A stretch of DNA of 64,000 nucleotides from Bacteroides sp. (GCA_014802105.1 JAAVCX010000031.1:1-64000), one strand, 5' to 3'. Shown: positions 1 to 9,195, counted from the stretch's first letter. Notes: generated by a model from the letters alone, not told the origin. Numbers and translations: made by a program.

Positions 1-2
1 TC

Positions 3-440
3 ACACGTCCTACCCGCGCTTATTTCGGCGAGAAAGACTTCCAGCAGATAGCCGTGATACGCCGCATGGCCGCCCTTGAGGGTTTTGACGATATAGAGAT
101 AATCGACTGTCCCATCAAACGTGAAGCCGATGGCCTGGCCATGAGTTCGCGAAACGTGCGTCTGACACCCGCCCAGCGCTCTCTGGCGCCTGTGATAGCC
201 CTGACCCTGCGCGCCTCTCTCGAGAAGGCTCGCGAGCTCACTGTCGCTCAGGTCAAGACCTGGGTTACAGAGACTATCGACCGCTATCCCTTCATGAAGG
301 TCGAGTATTATGAGATCGTCGATCCCGTCGACCTTCAGCCGGTAGCCGGCGAGTCTAAGTGTGAAGGTGTGGTCGGTTGCATCACCGTTTACTGTGGCGA
401 AGTGCGCCTCATTGACAATATTAAATATCCCCTCGCATGA
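3..440 (+). CDS. panC: Pantothenate synthetase, C-terminal half (5' end outside window)
   Basis: PanC joins pantoate and beta-alanine, using ATP, to make pantothenate for coenzyme A. Only the last 145 codons are present; the family is about 280 residues, so the missing half with the HIGH-type motif lies upstream of base 1. The visible part opens with [20 protein letters not shown], a stretch typical of PanC, and has the KMSKS-like loop [10 protein letters not shown]. An in-frame GTG at 54 is internal, not a start. The stop overlaps the panD start by 4 bases, so the two are translationally coupled and PanD supplies the beta-alanine PanC uses. Confidence 0.95.
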   Translation, partial: TRPTRAYFGEKDFQQIAVIRRMAALEGFDDIEIIDCPIKREADGLAMSSRNVRLTPAQRSLAPVIALTLRASLEKARELTVAQVKTWVTETIDRYPFMKVEYYEIVDPVDLQPVAGESKCEGVVGCITVYCGEVRLIDNIKYPLA

Positions 441-793
441 CCATAGACATTCTCAAGTCCAAGATTCATCGCGTCACCGTCACCCAGGCGCGTCTCGACT
501 ATATCGGATCAATCACCATCGACCGTGATCTCATGGATGCCGCCGGCATCTTTCCCGGCGAGAGAGTATATATCGTGGACAATAACAACGGCGAGCGTTT
601 CGATACCTATGCTATCGAGGGCGAGAGAGGATCGGGTGTGATATGCCTCAACGGAGCGGCCGCACGCAAGGTGCAGGTTGGCGACGTGGTTATCATCATG
701 GCCTACGCTCACGTCACCCCCGAGGAGGCGGCCGGCTTCTCTCCCAAAGTCATTTTCCCCGACACGGCTACCAACCGCCTGGTGAAAATCTGA
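437..793 (+). CDS. panD: Aspartate 1-decarboxylase
   Basis: A pyruvoyl enzyme that decarboxylates L-aspartate to beta-alanine, the second substrate of PanC. The 118-residue length is normal. The self-processing site is visible as YIGS, with Gly24-Ser25 as the cleavage pair that creates the pyruvoyl group; Lys9 is present near the N-terminus and the NGAAAR motif follows in the middle. The ATG overlaps the end of panC (ATGA), which fixes the start. Nothing unusual is seen. Confidence 0.96.
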   Translation: MTIDILKSKIHRVTVTQARLDYIGSITIDRDLMDAAGIFPGERVYIVDNNNGERFDTYAIEGERGSGVICLNGAAARKVQVGDVVIIMAYAHVTPEEAAGFSPKVIFPDTATNRLVKI

Positions 794-829
794 TCGGCAA
801 CGTTAGCTTTACTCTATCCACCTCACCCC

Positions 830-851
830 AATACTGACCCAATACTGACCA
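830..851 (+). repeat. Two tandem 11-mers abutting the ffh start codon
   Basis: AATACTGACCC is followed directly by AATACTGACCA, and the next base is the A of the ffh ATG. The copies differ only in the last base. No Shine-Dalgarno sequence is visible. Compare the heptamer repeats before folD and thiL. Confidence 0.8.
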
Positions 852-2195
852 ATGTTTGAAAATCTAAGCGAAAGGCTCGAAAGGAGCTTCAAGATACTTA
901 AAGGTGAAGGCAAAATCACCGAGATAAATGTGGCCGAAACTCTCAAGGACGTGCGTCGCGCGCTTCTCGAGGCTGACGTAAACTACAAAGTCGCCAAGCA
1001 GTTTACCGATGAGGTCAAAACCAAAGCCCTGGGACAGAACGTGATCAACGCCATCAAGCCCGGCGAGCTCATGGTCAAGATTGTCCATGACGAACTGGCC
1101 CGGCTCATGGGTGGAGAGACTGCTACCGTAAACCTCTCGGGCAATCCCACCGTCATCCTCATGTCGGGTCTGCAGGGTTCGGGTAAGACCACCTTCTCGG
1201 GCAAACTGGCACGCAAACTCAAGAGCGAGCAGGGACGTCGCCCGCTGCTTGTGGCCTGTGACGTGTATCGTCCAGCCGCTATCGATCAGCTCAAGGTTCT
1301 GGCCGACCAGATCGGGGTGCCTGTCTACACCGAGGAGGGTAATAAAAACCCTGTCGAGATAGCCGAGAATGCCATACGCCACGCCAAGACCAACTATAAC
1401 GACCTCGTCATCATAGATACCGCCGGCCGTCTTGCCGTCGACGAGGAGATGATGCGTGAGATCGAGTCAATCAAGAAGGCTGTCAAGCCTCAGGAGACTC
1501 TCTTTGTGGTCGACTCGATGACCGGCCAGGATGCCGTCAATACAGCCAAGGAGTTTAACGACCGTCTCGACTTTGACGGCGTGGTGCTCACCAAGCTCGA
1601 CGGCGACACCCGCGGCGGTGCGGCCCTGTCGATACGCACGGTTGTCACCAAGCCTATCAAGTTTGTCGGAACCGGCGAGAAGCTCGATGCCGTCGACTAC
1701 TTCCACCCCTCGCGTATGGCCGACCGCATACTCGGCATGGGCGACATCGTGTCGCTCGTCGAGAAGGCCCAGAATGCCTATGACGAGAAACAGGCACGCG
1801 AGCTCCAGCGCAAGATCGTCAAAAATCAGTTTAATTTCAACGATTTCCTCCAGCAGATCCATCAGATACAGAAGATGGGCAACCTCAAGGATCTCGCCGC
1901 CATGATACCCGGCGTAGGAAAGGCCATAAAGGACATCGACATCGATGACAATGCGTTCAAGGGTATCGAAGCCATCATCAGCTCAATGACAGCCGAGGAG
2001 CGCGAGCACCCCGAGATACTCAACGGCTCGCGCCGCAAGCGCATAGCCCGTGGCTCGGGCACGGATCTTCAGGAGGTCAACCGGCTCATCAAGCAGTTTG
2101 ACGACGCCCGCAAGATGATGAAGGCTGTCACCGGAATCAAAAATCCCGCATCGCTCATGCGCGGTATGCGCGGACTCAAAGGCATGCGCCGCTGA
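852..2195 (+). CDS. ffh: Signal recognition particle protein Ffh
   Basis: SRP54-type GTPase that binds 4.5S RNA and the signal sequences of nascent membrane proteins and docks with FtsY. At 447 residues it has the standard NG-M layout. The N domain is about 1-90. The G domain has P-loop GLQGSGKTT (106-114), DTAGR (189-193) and TKLDG (247-251). The C-terminal methionine-rich M domain ends in RGMRGLKGMRR. The start is the ATG directly after the tandem 11-mer. It is separated from panD by 58 bases and from folD by a heptamer repeat tract. The 4.5S RNA gene was not seen in this window. Confidence 0.97.
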   Translation: MFENLSERLERSFKILKGEGKITEINVAETLKDVRRALLEADVNYKVAKQFTDEVKTKALGQNVINAIKPGELMVKIVHDELARLMGGETATVNLSGNPTVILMSGLQGSGKTTFSGKLARKLKSEQGRRPLLVACDVYRPAAIDQLKVLADQIGVPVYTEEGNKNPVEIAENAIRHAKTNYNDLVIIDTAGRLAVDEEMMREIESIKKAVKPQETLFVVDSMTGQDAVNTAKEFNDRLDFDGVVLTKLDGDTRGGAALSIRTVVTKPIKFVGTGEKLDAVDYFHPSRMADRILGMGDIVSLVEKAQNAYDEKQARELQRKIVKNQFNFNDFLQQIHQIQKMGNLKDLAAMIPGVGKAIKDIDIDDNAFKGIEAIISSMTAEEREHPEILNGSRRKRIARGSGTDLQEVNRLIKQFDDARKMMKAVTGIKNPASLMRGMRGLKGMRR

Positions 2196-2211
2196 TAAAT
2201 CTCTCTCTCTA

Positions 2212-2253
2212 TATACTCTATACTCTATACCCTATACTCTATACTCTATACTA
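2212..2253 (+). repeat. Six tandem TATACTC heptamers before folD
   Basis: Six contiguous heptamers occur at 2212-2218, 2219-2225, 2226-2232 (TATACCC), 2233-2239, 2240-2246 and 2247-2253 (TATACTA), ending two bases before the folD ATG at 2256. A CT run precedes them at about 2201-2210. A four-copy tract of the same heptamer sits at the same place relative to thiL (46284-46311, minus strand). The tract fills most of the ffh-folD gap and must be part of the folD leader if folD has its own promoter. Confidence 0.9.
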
Positions 2254-2255
2254 AT

Positions 2256-3137
2256 ATGACCCTTATAGACGGAAAGAAAGTAGCCGACGACATCAAGCGC
2301 GAGATAGCCGCCGAGGTTGAGCAGATGGTCGCCTCGGGGATGCGTCGACCCCACCTCGCTGCCATACTCGTAGGCCATGACGGAGGTTCAGAAACCTACG
2401 TGGCAAATAAAGTCAAGGCTTGTGAAGTATGTGGTTTCCGCTCCACACTCATACGTTACGAGGATGATGTCACCGAGGAGGAACTCCTCTCGGCCATCGA
2501 CCGCCTCAATGCCGACCCCGAGGTCGACGGGTTTATCGTGCAGTTGCCCCTGCCCCGTCACATCTCTGAGCAGAAGATCATCGAGGCTATCGACTACCGC
2601 AAAGATGTCGATGGCTTCCACCCCATCAATGTGGGCCGCATGTCTATCGGACTCCCCTGCTATGTATCGGCCACTCCCTCAGGCATCATCGAGTTGCTGC
2701 GCCGTTATGAAGTGCCTACTCGTGGAGCCGACTGTGTGGTGCTCGGCCGCAGCAACATCGTCGGCAAGCCCGTGGCCTCGCTGATGATGCAGAAGGCCAA
2801 TCCCGGCAATGCTACCGTCACTGTGCTCCATAGCGCCTCGCGAGACATAGCCGAGCGTTGCCGTCAGGCCGACATTATCATCGCCGCCATCGGTCAGCCC
2901 GGTTTCGTGACGGCCGACATGGTCAAGCCCGGAGCAACAATCATTGATGTCGGTACCACCCGTGTTCCCGACGCTTCGCGCAAGAGCGGTTTCCGCCTTT
3001 CGGGCGATGTCGATTTTGAGGCGGTGGCACCTAAATGTGCCTATATCACCCCCGTGCCCGGAGGTGTCGGCCCCATGACTATCTGCTCGCTCATGAAGAA
3101 TACGCTCCTTGCAGCCAAAAAGGAGATCTATAAGTAA
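2256..3137 (+). CDS. folD: Methylenetetrahydrofolate dehydrogenase / cyclohydrolase FolD
   Basis: Bifunctional enzyme interconverting 5,10-methylene-THF, methenyl-THF and 10-formyl-THF in the cytoplasm. The 293-residue length is normal. The catalytic Tyr48 and Lys52 are in SETYVANK; the folate-site segment [10 protein letters not shown] is near 117-124; the Rossmann signature [12 protein letters not shown] lies at 161-172; [10 protein letters not shown] is near the C-terminus. The start is fixed by the ATG right after the heptamer repeats. It lies 23 bases upstream of mtn, so folate one-carbon metabolism and the methyl cycle sit side by side here. Confidence 0.97.
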   Translation: MTLIDGKKVADDIKREIAAEVEQMVASGMRRPHLAAILVGHDGGSETYVANKVKACEVCGFRSTLIRYEDDVTEEELLSAIDRLNADPEVDGFIVQLPLPRHISEQKIIEAIDYRKDVDGFHPINVGRMSIGLPCYVSATPSGIIELLRRYEVPTRGADCVVLGRSNIVGKPVASLMMQKANPGNATVTVLHSASRDIAERCRQADIIIAAIGQPGFVTADMVKPGATIIDVGTTRVPDASRKSGFRLSGDVDFEAVAPKCAYITPVPGGVGPMTICSLMKNTLLAAKKEIYK

Positions 3138-3160
3138 AAGTTGATACGGAGACCTGAACT

Positions 3161-3832
3161 ATGAAGATCGCTATCATAGTAGCCATGAGCAAGGAACTCA
3201 GGCTTCTGTTGCCCATGCTCGGTGATGCCGCGACAGTAGAGCTTCCCGGCAAGGCCGTGATGCACTGTGGCACGATATGTGGCAATGAAGTGGCAGTGAT
3301 GGAGTGTGGCATCGGTAAGGTCAATGCCTCCATAGGAGCTGTCACTCTTATTGATAACTTTCATCCCGACCTGCTCATCTCGACCGGCGTGGCTGCCGGT
3401 GCCGGAGAGAATGTCGCCGTGCTCGACACGGTCGTAGCCACCGGTGTAGCCCATCATGACTTCTGGTGTATAGGCGAGGAGTGGGGACAGGTGCCGGGGT
3501 GTCCGCGCATATTTCCGACCGTGACAGCCGACGCTATCCTCGGTGAAGATGAAGTGAAGCGCGGCGTGATAGCCTCGGGCGAACTCTTCATTACCTCGCG
3601 GGAGCAGGTCGACTCTATCCTCAGCCATTTCCCTGACACTCTGGCCATCGATATGGAGAGCTCGGCAGTGGCTCAGGCCGCCTACCTCAGAGGTGTCCCT
3701 TGTCTATGTATGCGAGTGATCAGTGACACTCCCTGGTGTCACCACGACAACTCCTCCCAGTATGAATCTTTCTGGGACGATGCACCGGTGCGTTCGTTTG
3801 GTCTTGTCAATAAGCTGCTCAATAATTTTTGA
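3161..3832 (+). CDS. mtn: 5'-methylthioadenosine/S-adenosylhomocysteine nucleosidase
   Basis: MTAN removes adenine from MTA and from S-adenosylhomocysteine; the latter gives S-ribosylhomocysteine, the LuxS substrate. It has 223 residues. Expected catalytic residues are visible: Glu12 in MSKEL, Met165-Glu166 in DMESSA binding the ribose, and Asp189 in VISDTPW as adenine acid. The neighbourhood (mtn then luxS, 29 bases apart) supports MTAN over a futalosine hydrolase, the main alternative in this fold. Likely cotranscribed with folD upstream and luxS downstream. Confidence 0.9.
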   Translation: MKIAIIVAMSKELRLLLPMLGDAATVELPGKAVMHCGTICGNEVAVMECGIGKVNASIGAVTLIDNFHPDLLISTGVAAGAGENVAVLDTVVATGVAHHDFWCIGEEWGQVPGCPRIFPTVTADAILGEDEVKRGVIASGELFITSREQVDSILSHFPDTLAIDMESSAVAQAAYLRGVPCLCMRVISDTPWCHHDNSSQYESFWDDAPVRSFGLVNKLLNNF

Positions 3833-3861
3833 GACATCCGCCTTATCCTCTCTTGTCAATC

Positions 3862-4344
3862 ATGCAGAAAATACCCTCGTTCACTATCGATCATAATCGG
3901 TTGCTGCGCGGCATCTATCTGTCGCGCCGCGATCTCACTCCCGGAGGCTTTACGCTCTCGACCTACGATATACGCATGACAGAGCCTAACCGTCAGCCTC
4001 CGCTGACTCCACAGACCCTCCATGCTATGGAGCATCTGGCCGCTACGTTCCTGCGCAACCATCCCGAGTGGAAGGATAAGGTAGTCTACTGGGGCCCGAT
4101 GGGATGCTGTACCGGCAATTATCTTATACTCCAGGGGGCCAGGACGTCAGAGGAGATACTTCCGCTCATGCGCGAGACCATGAGGTGGATCGCTGATTTT
4201 GAGGGAGAGGTGCCCGGAGCCACCCCACGCGATTGTGGCAACTATTCTTTCATGGATCTCGAAGGGGCTCGCTCGGCTGCCCGCACCTATCTTGCAGAGG
4301 TGCTCGACGTGATCACCCCAGCCAATCTGTCCTATCCCGCGTGA
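3862..4344 (+). CDS. luxS: S-ribosylhomocysteine lyase (AI-2 synthase)
   Basis: LuxS splits S-ribosylhomocysteine into homocysteine and DPD, the AI-2 precursor, completing the activated methyl cycle begun by MTAN. The start is placed at the ATG at 3862 because the family begins close to KIPSFTIDH; an upstream in-frame GTG-type start at 3829 would add 11 unrelated residues overlapping mtn. The resulting 160-residue length is normal. Metal ligands are His54 and His58 (HAMEH) and Cys125 (RDCGNYS); Glu57 is the catalytic base. The catalytic cysteine falls in GPMGCCTG (Cys82). The usual Arg after that Cys is Cys83 here. The stop overlaps the next gene's GTG. Confidence 0.95.
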   Translation: MQKIPSFTIDHNRLLRGIYLSRRDLTPGGFTLSTYDIRMTEPNRQPPLTPQTLHAMEHLAATFLRNHPEWKDKVVYWGPMGCCTGNYLILQGARTSEEILPLMRETMRWIADFEGEVPGATPRDCGNYSFMDLEGARSAARTYLAEVLDVITPANLSYPA

Positions 4345-5000
4345 AAGATCTCCGTGGCATAAAGGGCAAATATTACATCGCCTCTCTCATCGAACAGGGG
4401 GAGCATGTGCATCAGGACTTCAAGTTTGCGGTCAGTGACGCACGTAAGATCGCCCGGAGTATATCGGCCTTTGCCAACAACGACGGCGGTCGACTGCTCA
4501 TAGGTGTCAAGGACAACGGGGTGATAGCCGGAGTGAGAAACGAGGAGGATATATATGTGGTCGAGCAGGCCGCCGAGATGTATTGCGTCCCCTCTCAGTC
4601 GCCGGTGTTCACCGCTTTCAAGACCGAGGGCGGTCTCACGGTGATACGCGTAGAGATAGCCAGAGCTGTCCGTCGACCTGTCCACGTCAAGGAGACCGGC
4701 GGACTGATGCGCGCCTATTACCGCGTGGCCGATGAGAATATCGTCGCTCCCGAACTCATGGTGGAGTCGTGGCGCAGAGCTGCCTCGGAGACTCACGTGG
4801 CCTATACGATCACTCCCCACGGCAGCCGTTTGCTTGAACTCGCTTCGCGTCGGGGCGGTGTGACTGTCGAAGACTTCATGATCGACGCCCATCTCTCGCG
4901 CGCCATGGCCGAAGAGATAGCCCTGAGTCTCTGTGGCATGGGGCTGGTGGAATTTACCTACGACGGTTCGCGCTTCACCCTCACCGAGCTTTCGGAATAA
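4341..5000 (+). CDS. AlbA_2 (Schlafen-type) domain protein with C-terminal winged-helix-like region
   Basis: About 219 residues. The N-terminal half (about 12-120) fits the AlbA_2 / Schlafen AlbA-like fold: an E/DFK segment (QDFKFAV), then SAFANNDGGRLLIGVKDNG, both typical of the family. The last 60 residues read like a small winged-helix domain. The family contains putative transcriptional regulators and nucleic-acid binders, so a regulatory role is inferred, not shown. The start is GTG 4341, whose bases overlap the luxS TGA (GTGA), making it translationally coupled to luxS. No NTPase domain or membrane segment is seen. It could act on the mtn-luxS operon or on an unrelated target. Confidence 0.8.
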   Translation: MKDLRGIKGKYYIASLIEQGEHVHQDFKFAVSDARKIARSISAFANNDGGRLLIGVKDNGVIAGVRNEEDIYVVEQAAEMYCVPSQSPVFTAFKTEGGLTVIRVEIARAVRRPVHVKETGGLMRAYYRVADENIVAPELMVESWRRAASETHVAYTITPHGSRLLELASRRGGVTVEDFMIDAHLSRAMAEEIALSLCGMGLVEFTYDGSRFTLTELSE

Positions 5001-5008
5001 TTATCTAT

Positions 5009-5731
5009 ATGCTGTTACGTCTCAGATCTCTACCGTTTATAGCTCTCATGCTCCTTGCTGTTGTCAGCGGATGCGGCCGGCGGCGGTCGACCGGGACTGA
5101 GGGTCACAGTGTCACGGGATTTGCCGACTATGAGATTGTGGGTATCGACATCAGTGCCCATAACGGTGAGATAGATTTCGGTAAAGTCAGGGACGAGGGG
5201 GTGAGTTTCGTGTTGATCAAGGCCACCGAAGGGGGCACTTTCAAAGACCGGCGTTTTGTCGAAAACGTGCGCATGGCCCGTGAGGCCGGACTCAAGGTCG
5301 GTGCCTATCACTTCTTCCGCTTCGACACTCCGGGCTACATACAGGGCCTGAATTTTGTCAACTCCTTGAGAGACCGGGAACTCGATCTGCCGGTGGTGAT
5401 AGACATCGAGGAGTTTACAAATCCCAATTTCCAGGCCACGCGCCTGGTGCTCGAGCGGCTCACCGAGATGGTGGAGCATCTTGAGCGTCATGGTTATCGT
5501 GTGATGATCTATACCAACAAGAAGGGCTATGCACGATTTATCAAAGGGCGGCTCGAGGGATACCCCCTGTGGCTCTGTTCCCTTGGATCGATCCCCGACG
5601 GATCATTTGATATATGGCAGGCCACCCATCATGGCCGAGTCAACGGCATTGACTCGGATGTCGATATAAATGTCTATCCTCACTCGGCCGAAGATTGGGA
5701 AAAATTTGCCGGAGGAGCTATTGCCCGCTGA
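5009..5731 (+). CDS. GH25 lysozyme-like lipoprotein
   Basis: Predicted secreted muramidase of glycoside hydrolase family 25 (N-acetylmuramidase on peptidoglycan), 240 residues. A lipoprotein signal is visible: a hydrophobic core after Arg6, then lipobox AVVSGC with Cys22. The catalytic domain starts at GIDIS (Asp47) and contains the DIE pair (Asp132, Glu134) in VVIDIEEF; IKATEG (about 70-75) and YHFFRF (100-105) are typical GH25 strands. It begins 8 bases after the AlbA_2 gene, so it is probably the same transcript. It may serve cell-wall remodelling, or attack other bacteria. Confidence 0.9.
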   Translation: MLLRLRSLPFIALMLLAVVSGCGRRRSTGTEGHSVTGFADYEIVGIDISAHNGEIDFGKVRDEGVSFVLIKATEGGTFKDRRFVENVRMAREAGLKVGAYHFFRFDTPGYIQGLNFVNSLRDRELDLPVVIDIEEFTNPNFQATRLVLERLTEMVEHLERHGYRVMIYTNKKGYARFIKGRLEGYPLWLCSLGSIPDGSFDIWQATHHGRVNGIDSDVDINVYPHSAEDWEKFAGGAIAR

Positions 5732-5793
5732 CTCTCGCTGCAATACAATAAGCAGGGGCGGTAATACGTTATATACATGTGAAAATACGCCCG

Positions 5794-8700
5794 ATGAAAA
5801 CACAGCTTTTCCGACATATATCTCTCTTCTCTCTGCTCTCGGTGCTTTGCACGCTGGCTCTGCCCGTGCCGGCCAGGGCTTTCTCGACCGATCTCTATGC
5901 CTCCTCCTCGGTGCTCCATTCGGGACACTGGGTCAAGATCAGTGTGGCTCAGACCGGTCTCCATCTCATCACCGACTCCCAGCTTGGAGCCTGGGGCTTC
6001 AGCAATCCCTCCAAGGTCAAGGTCTACGGCTACGGAGGCCGACGACTCTCTGATCAGCTCTCGGCAGCCAACTATGTCGACGATCTGCCCCTGGTGCAGA
6101 CCGAGCGCATCACGCGCGGCATAGTCTTCTATGGAGTAGGCCCCCTGACCGAGACCTATAATTCTGACGGTACCGTCGGATGCACTCTCAACCCTTACAC
6201 CACCGAAGGCTACTATTACCTCTCTGACATAGACACCGATGAGCGTGAGATACCCCTCGAGGGGCGTCAGGGAGCCTCGGCCACTCCTACCACGACTTTT
6301 ACCGAGGTGATCCACCACGAGAACGAGCTTGTCAGCCCCGCCGCTACCGGCCATCAGCTGGTAGGTGAGGATTTCCGACTCACCCCGACTCGTCGCTTCT
6401 CACTCTCTCTCCCCGGCTATGTGGCCGGAGAGCAGGTGACCCTGCGCAGCAGTTTTGTAGGCAAGACCGGCGGTTATATACAGTTTACATACAGTGTCAA
6501 CGGAGAGACCCTCCCGGCCTCGAGTGCCGATCGCATCACCAAGAGCGATGATCCAGCCAAGGCACTGACAACGGTCAGCCGCTTTGACGGAGCCGACAGG
6601 ATAGATCTCGCTATCACGGCCTCGGTCAACGGCACTATATCGTCGTGTTATCTCGATGCGCTCACGCTCTGCTATCCGCGTCACATAGCCTTGCCCTCGG
6701 GCGGTCAGCTCGACTTCACGGCCTCGACCACCTCGGTGAGTCTCGACGGAGCCGGCGAGAAGACCCGGGTGTGGGATGTCACCGATCCACTCAGGATTGT
6801 CAGGATGAACACCGGCTCCCCGGCCGGCTCGACCCTCTCGTGGACCAACGACTACTATGGACGCCGTCGCTATGTGGCCTGGAATGAAAATGCGTCGTTT
6901 CTCTCGCCGCGACTCGCCGGCAATATCAAATGCCAGGATATTCACTCTGCGCCTGTGCCCGATATGGTGATCATCTCCCACTCGGCGCTGTTGCGCGAGG
7001 CTGAGCGTGTGGCGGCTCTCCATAGCCAGGCACCCGACTCTCTGAGGGTGCTGGTGGTGACCCCCGAGGAGGTGGCCAACGAGTTTGGCAGCGGTGTGGC
7101 CGACATTAACGCCATGCGTCGCATGCTCAAGATGTTCTATGACCGCGGCCGCGATGCCTCGGGTCATTCGCTGAAATACGCCCTGCTCTTTGGCAGCGCT
7201 CATTTCGATCACCGCCGGCTCACCTCCTCGATGGCCTCGTCGCGAGTGGCCACCGTGCCGTTGTGGCAGACCGACGAGGGGTGTCAGGAGAGTTTCTCTT
7301 ACAGCAGTGACGATCCGCTCGGCGTGCTCGGTGATAATTCAGGCCTCAATTTTGCCGGCGATAACATGACGATAGCCGTCGGCCGTATTCCGGCCCGGTC
7401 ACTGTCAGATGCCAAGGTCTATGTCGACAGGCTCGTTTCCTATGTGACCTCTCCGACTCCCGGCCAGTGGCGCAGTTCGATGGTCATAGTGGCCGACAAC
7501 GGCAACGACAATGACCACATGTCGCAGTCAGAGAATATGCTCGCTGATTTTCAGGATTTCACCCGCGGCCGCGACATGATCTGCCACAAGGTATATATCG
7601 ACAACTATCCTCTGATAGGTGGTATCGCCGTAGGTGCCCGCGAGAAGCTCCACTCTCTGCTCTCCGACGGCGTGGTGTGGTGGAACTACATCGGTCACTC
7701 CTCGCTTACTACCAACAGCAGCGAGGGGCTCCTCGGTCTCTCCGATCTCTCGGCGCTCTATCTGCGTCATCATCCGTTCTATTACGGTGCTACCTGTAGC
7801 TTTGTCCACTGGGACGGCGACGATCTCTCGGGTCTCGAAATGCTGGCTATGGATGAGGCCGGCGGTATCATAGGCGGTATCTCGGCCACTCGACCCGTAT
7901 ATATCTCGCGCAACGGCGAGCTGACAGCGGCTCTCGGCAAGGAGCTCTTTGCCACTGACGACAACCATAATCTCCAGCCAATAGGCGAGGTGCTCCGTCG
8001 TGCCAAAAACCGTCTGGGCACCGATTCCAACAAGCTGCGCTATGTACTGCTCGGCGATCCCGCCATGCGCATAGCTTTCCCGTCGATGAGTGTCAGCCTC
8101 GACTCTATAAACGGCGAGATAGTGGTGCCCGACATCGAGGCCGACCAACCGCTGATTGTCAAAGCTCTCGGCTCGACACGCCTGAGCGGTAGCGTGACCC
8201 GCGGCGACGGATCGGTGGCTACCGACTTCAATGGCAGCATCACCGTCACTCTCTATGACGCGGAGCGCAGTTACACTACCGCCGGCCGCGAGGTCGACGA
8301 TCCCTACGTCTTTGACGAGAAGGGTGAGCAGCTCTATACCGGTCGCGCCCGTGTGACCGACGGTCGCTGGAGTGTCTCGTTTGTACTGCCCCCCGATATG
8401 AGCGACAATTTCCGTGTTGCCACTCTGGCCATGTCGGCCTCCTCCGACGATAAGTCTCTGACGGCGGCCGGTGTCAACCGCGATTTCTATGTCTATGGTT
8501 TCGACGAAGAGGCCGTGACCGACGATATTCCTCCTGTCATCGAGGCCATGTATCTCAATCATGATACTTTCTCCACCGGCGATGTGGTCAACTCCACTCC
8601 CATGCTACTCGCCACGGTCAGCGACGACAAGGGTCTCAATCTTTCGCTCGGAGGTATAGGACACCAGATGTCGCTAACCATCGACGGCAAACGCTATTTC

Positions 8701-9195
8701 GGCGATGTCTCCAACTATTTCACACCCGATGAGTCGGGTGACCCCTCGGGCTCGCTGGCCTATCCTCTACCCGAGCTTGAGGCCGGATCTCACTCTGCTC
8801 TGCTCAAGGTCTGGGATGTCGGAGGCAATTCGGCCACTGCCTCGATTGACTTCAGTGTCGATCCCTCGCAGGCTCCCAAGATCTTTGATGTCTACTCCGA
8901 CGCCAATCCTGCCGGCATCGAGGCTAATTTCTATATTTCCCACAATCGTCCCGAGTCGATGCTCAGCGTGAGGATAGATATATATGATCTCATGGGACGT
9001 CACGTCTGGAGCGACACTACCCGCGGGCGCGCCGATATGTATCTCACCTCTCCGGTGAAATGGGATCTCACCAACCATGCCGGTCAGAGAGTGCCCTGCG
9101 GCATCTACGTCTATCGCGCTACGGTGATGACCGAGGCCTCGGGCGATACACCCGCCACCTCCTCGACTATGGCAAAGCGTATAGCCGTCAACTGA
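5794..9195 (+). CDS. porU: PorU-like type IX secretion system sortase (C25 peptidase)
   Basis: Large C25 (gingipain-fold) cysteine peptidase that in the T9SS removes the C-terminal signal of cargo and attaches it to the cell surface. Counting from ATG 5794 it has 1133 residues; a GTG at 5779 would add five residues. A signal peptide is clear (hydrophobic stretch ending PVPARA, then FSTDLYASS). The catalytic dyad is visible as His635 in YIGHSS and Cys668 in GATCSFV. Residues after about 780 form beta-rich domains, and the last ~80 residues resemble a T9SS C-terminal domain (DIYDLMGRHVW ... GIYVYRATV), as known for PorU. No other T9SS component is in the window. It sits about 60 bases after the lysozyme gene and ends at a strong hairpin. 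Confidence 0.88.
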   Translation: MKTQLFRHISLFSLLSVLCTLALPVPARAFSTDLYASSSVLHSGHWVKISVAQTGLHLITDSQLGAWGFSNPSKVKVYGYGGRRLSDQLSAANYVDDLPLVQTERITRGIVFYGVGPLTETYNSDGTVGCTLNPYTTEGYYYLSDIDTDEREIPLEGRQGASATPTTTFTEVIHHENELVSPAATGHQLVGEDFRLTPTRRFSLSLPGYVAGEQVTLRSSFVGKTGGYIQFTYSVNGETLPASSADRITKSDDPAKALTTVSRFDGADRIDLAITASVNGTISSCYLDALTLCYPRHIALPSGGQLDFTASTTSVSLDGAGEKTRVWDVTDPLRIVRMNTGSPAGSTLSWTNDYYGRRRYVAWNENASFLSPRLAGNIKCQDIHSAPVPDMVIISHSALLREAERVAALHSQAPDSLRVLVVTPEEVANEFGSGVADINAMRRMLKMFYDRGRDASGHSLKYALLFGSAHFDHRRLTSSMASSRVATVPLWQTDEGCQESFSYSSDDPLGVLGDNSGLNFAGDNMTIAVGRIPARSLSDAKVYVDRLVSYVTSPTPGQWRSSMVIVADNGNDNDHMSQSENMLADFQDFTRGRDMICHKVYIDNYPLIGGIAVGAREKLHSLLSDGVVWWNYIGHSSLTTNSSEGLLGLSDLSALYLRHHPFYYGATCSFVHWDGDDLSGLEMLAMDEAGGIIGGISATRPVYISRNGELTAALGKELFATDDNHNLQPIGEVLRRAKNRLGTDSNKLRYVLLGDPAMRIAFPSMSVSLDSINGEIVVPDIEADQPLIVKALGSTRLSGSVTRGDGSVATDFNGSITVTLYDAERSYTTAGREVDDPYVFDEKGEQLYTGRARVTDGRWSVSFVLPPDMSDNFRVATLAMSASSDDKSLTAAGVNRDFYVYGFDEEAVTDDIPPVIEAMYLNHDTFSTGDVVNSTPMLLATVSDDKGLNLSLGGIGHQMSLTIDGKRYFGDVSNYFTPDESGDPSGSLAYPLPELEAGSHSALLKVWDVGGNSATASIDFSVDPSQAPKIFDVYSDANPAGIEANFYISHNRPESMLSVRIDIYDLMGRHVWSDTTRGRADMYLTSPVKWDLTNHAGQRVPCGIYVYRATVMTEASGDTPATSSTMAKRIAVN

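Noticed and set aside
5779-5793. GTG start for porU five codons upstream
   Set aside because: The ATG at 5794 begins a normal signal peptide (MKTQLFRHIS); the extension adds a charged lead without support, though it cannot be excluded.
7528-8562. 344-residue open frame on the minus strand inside porU
   Set aside because: It is antisense to an intact porU with strong domain matches, shows no family signature, and reflects GC-rich codon structure.
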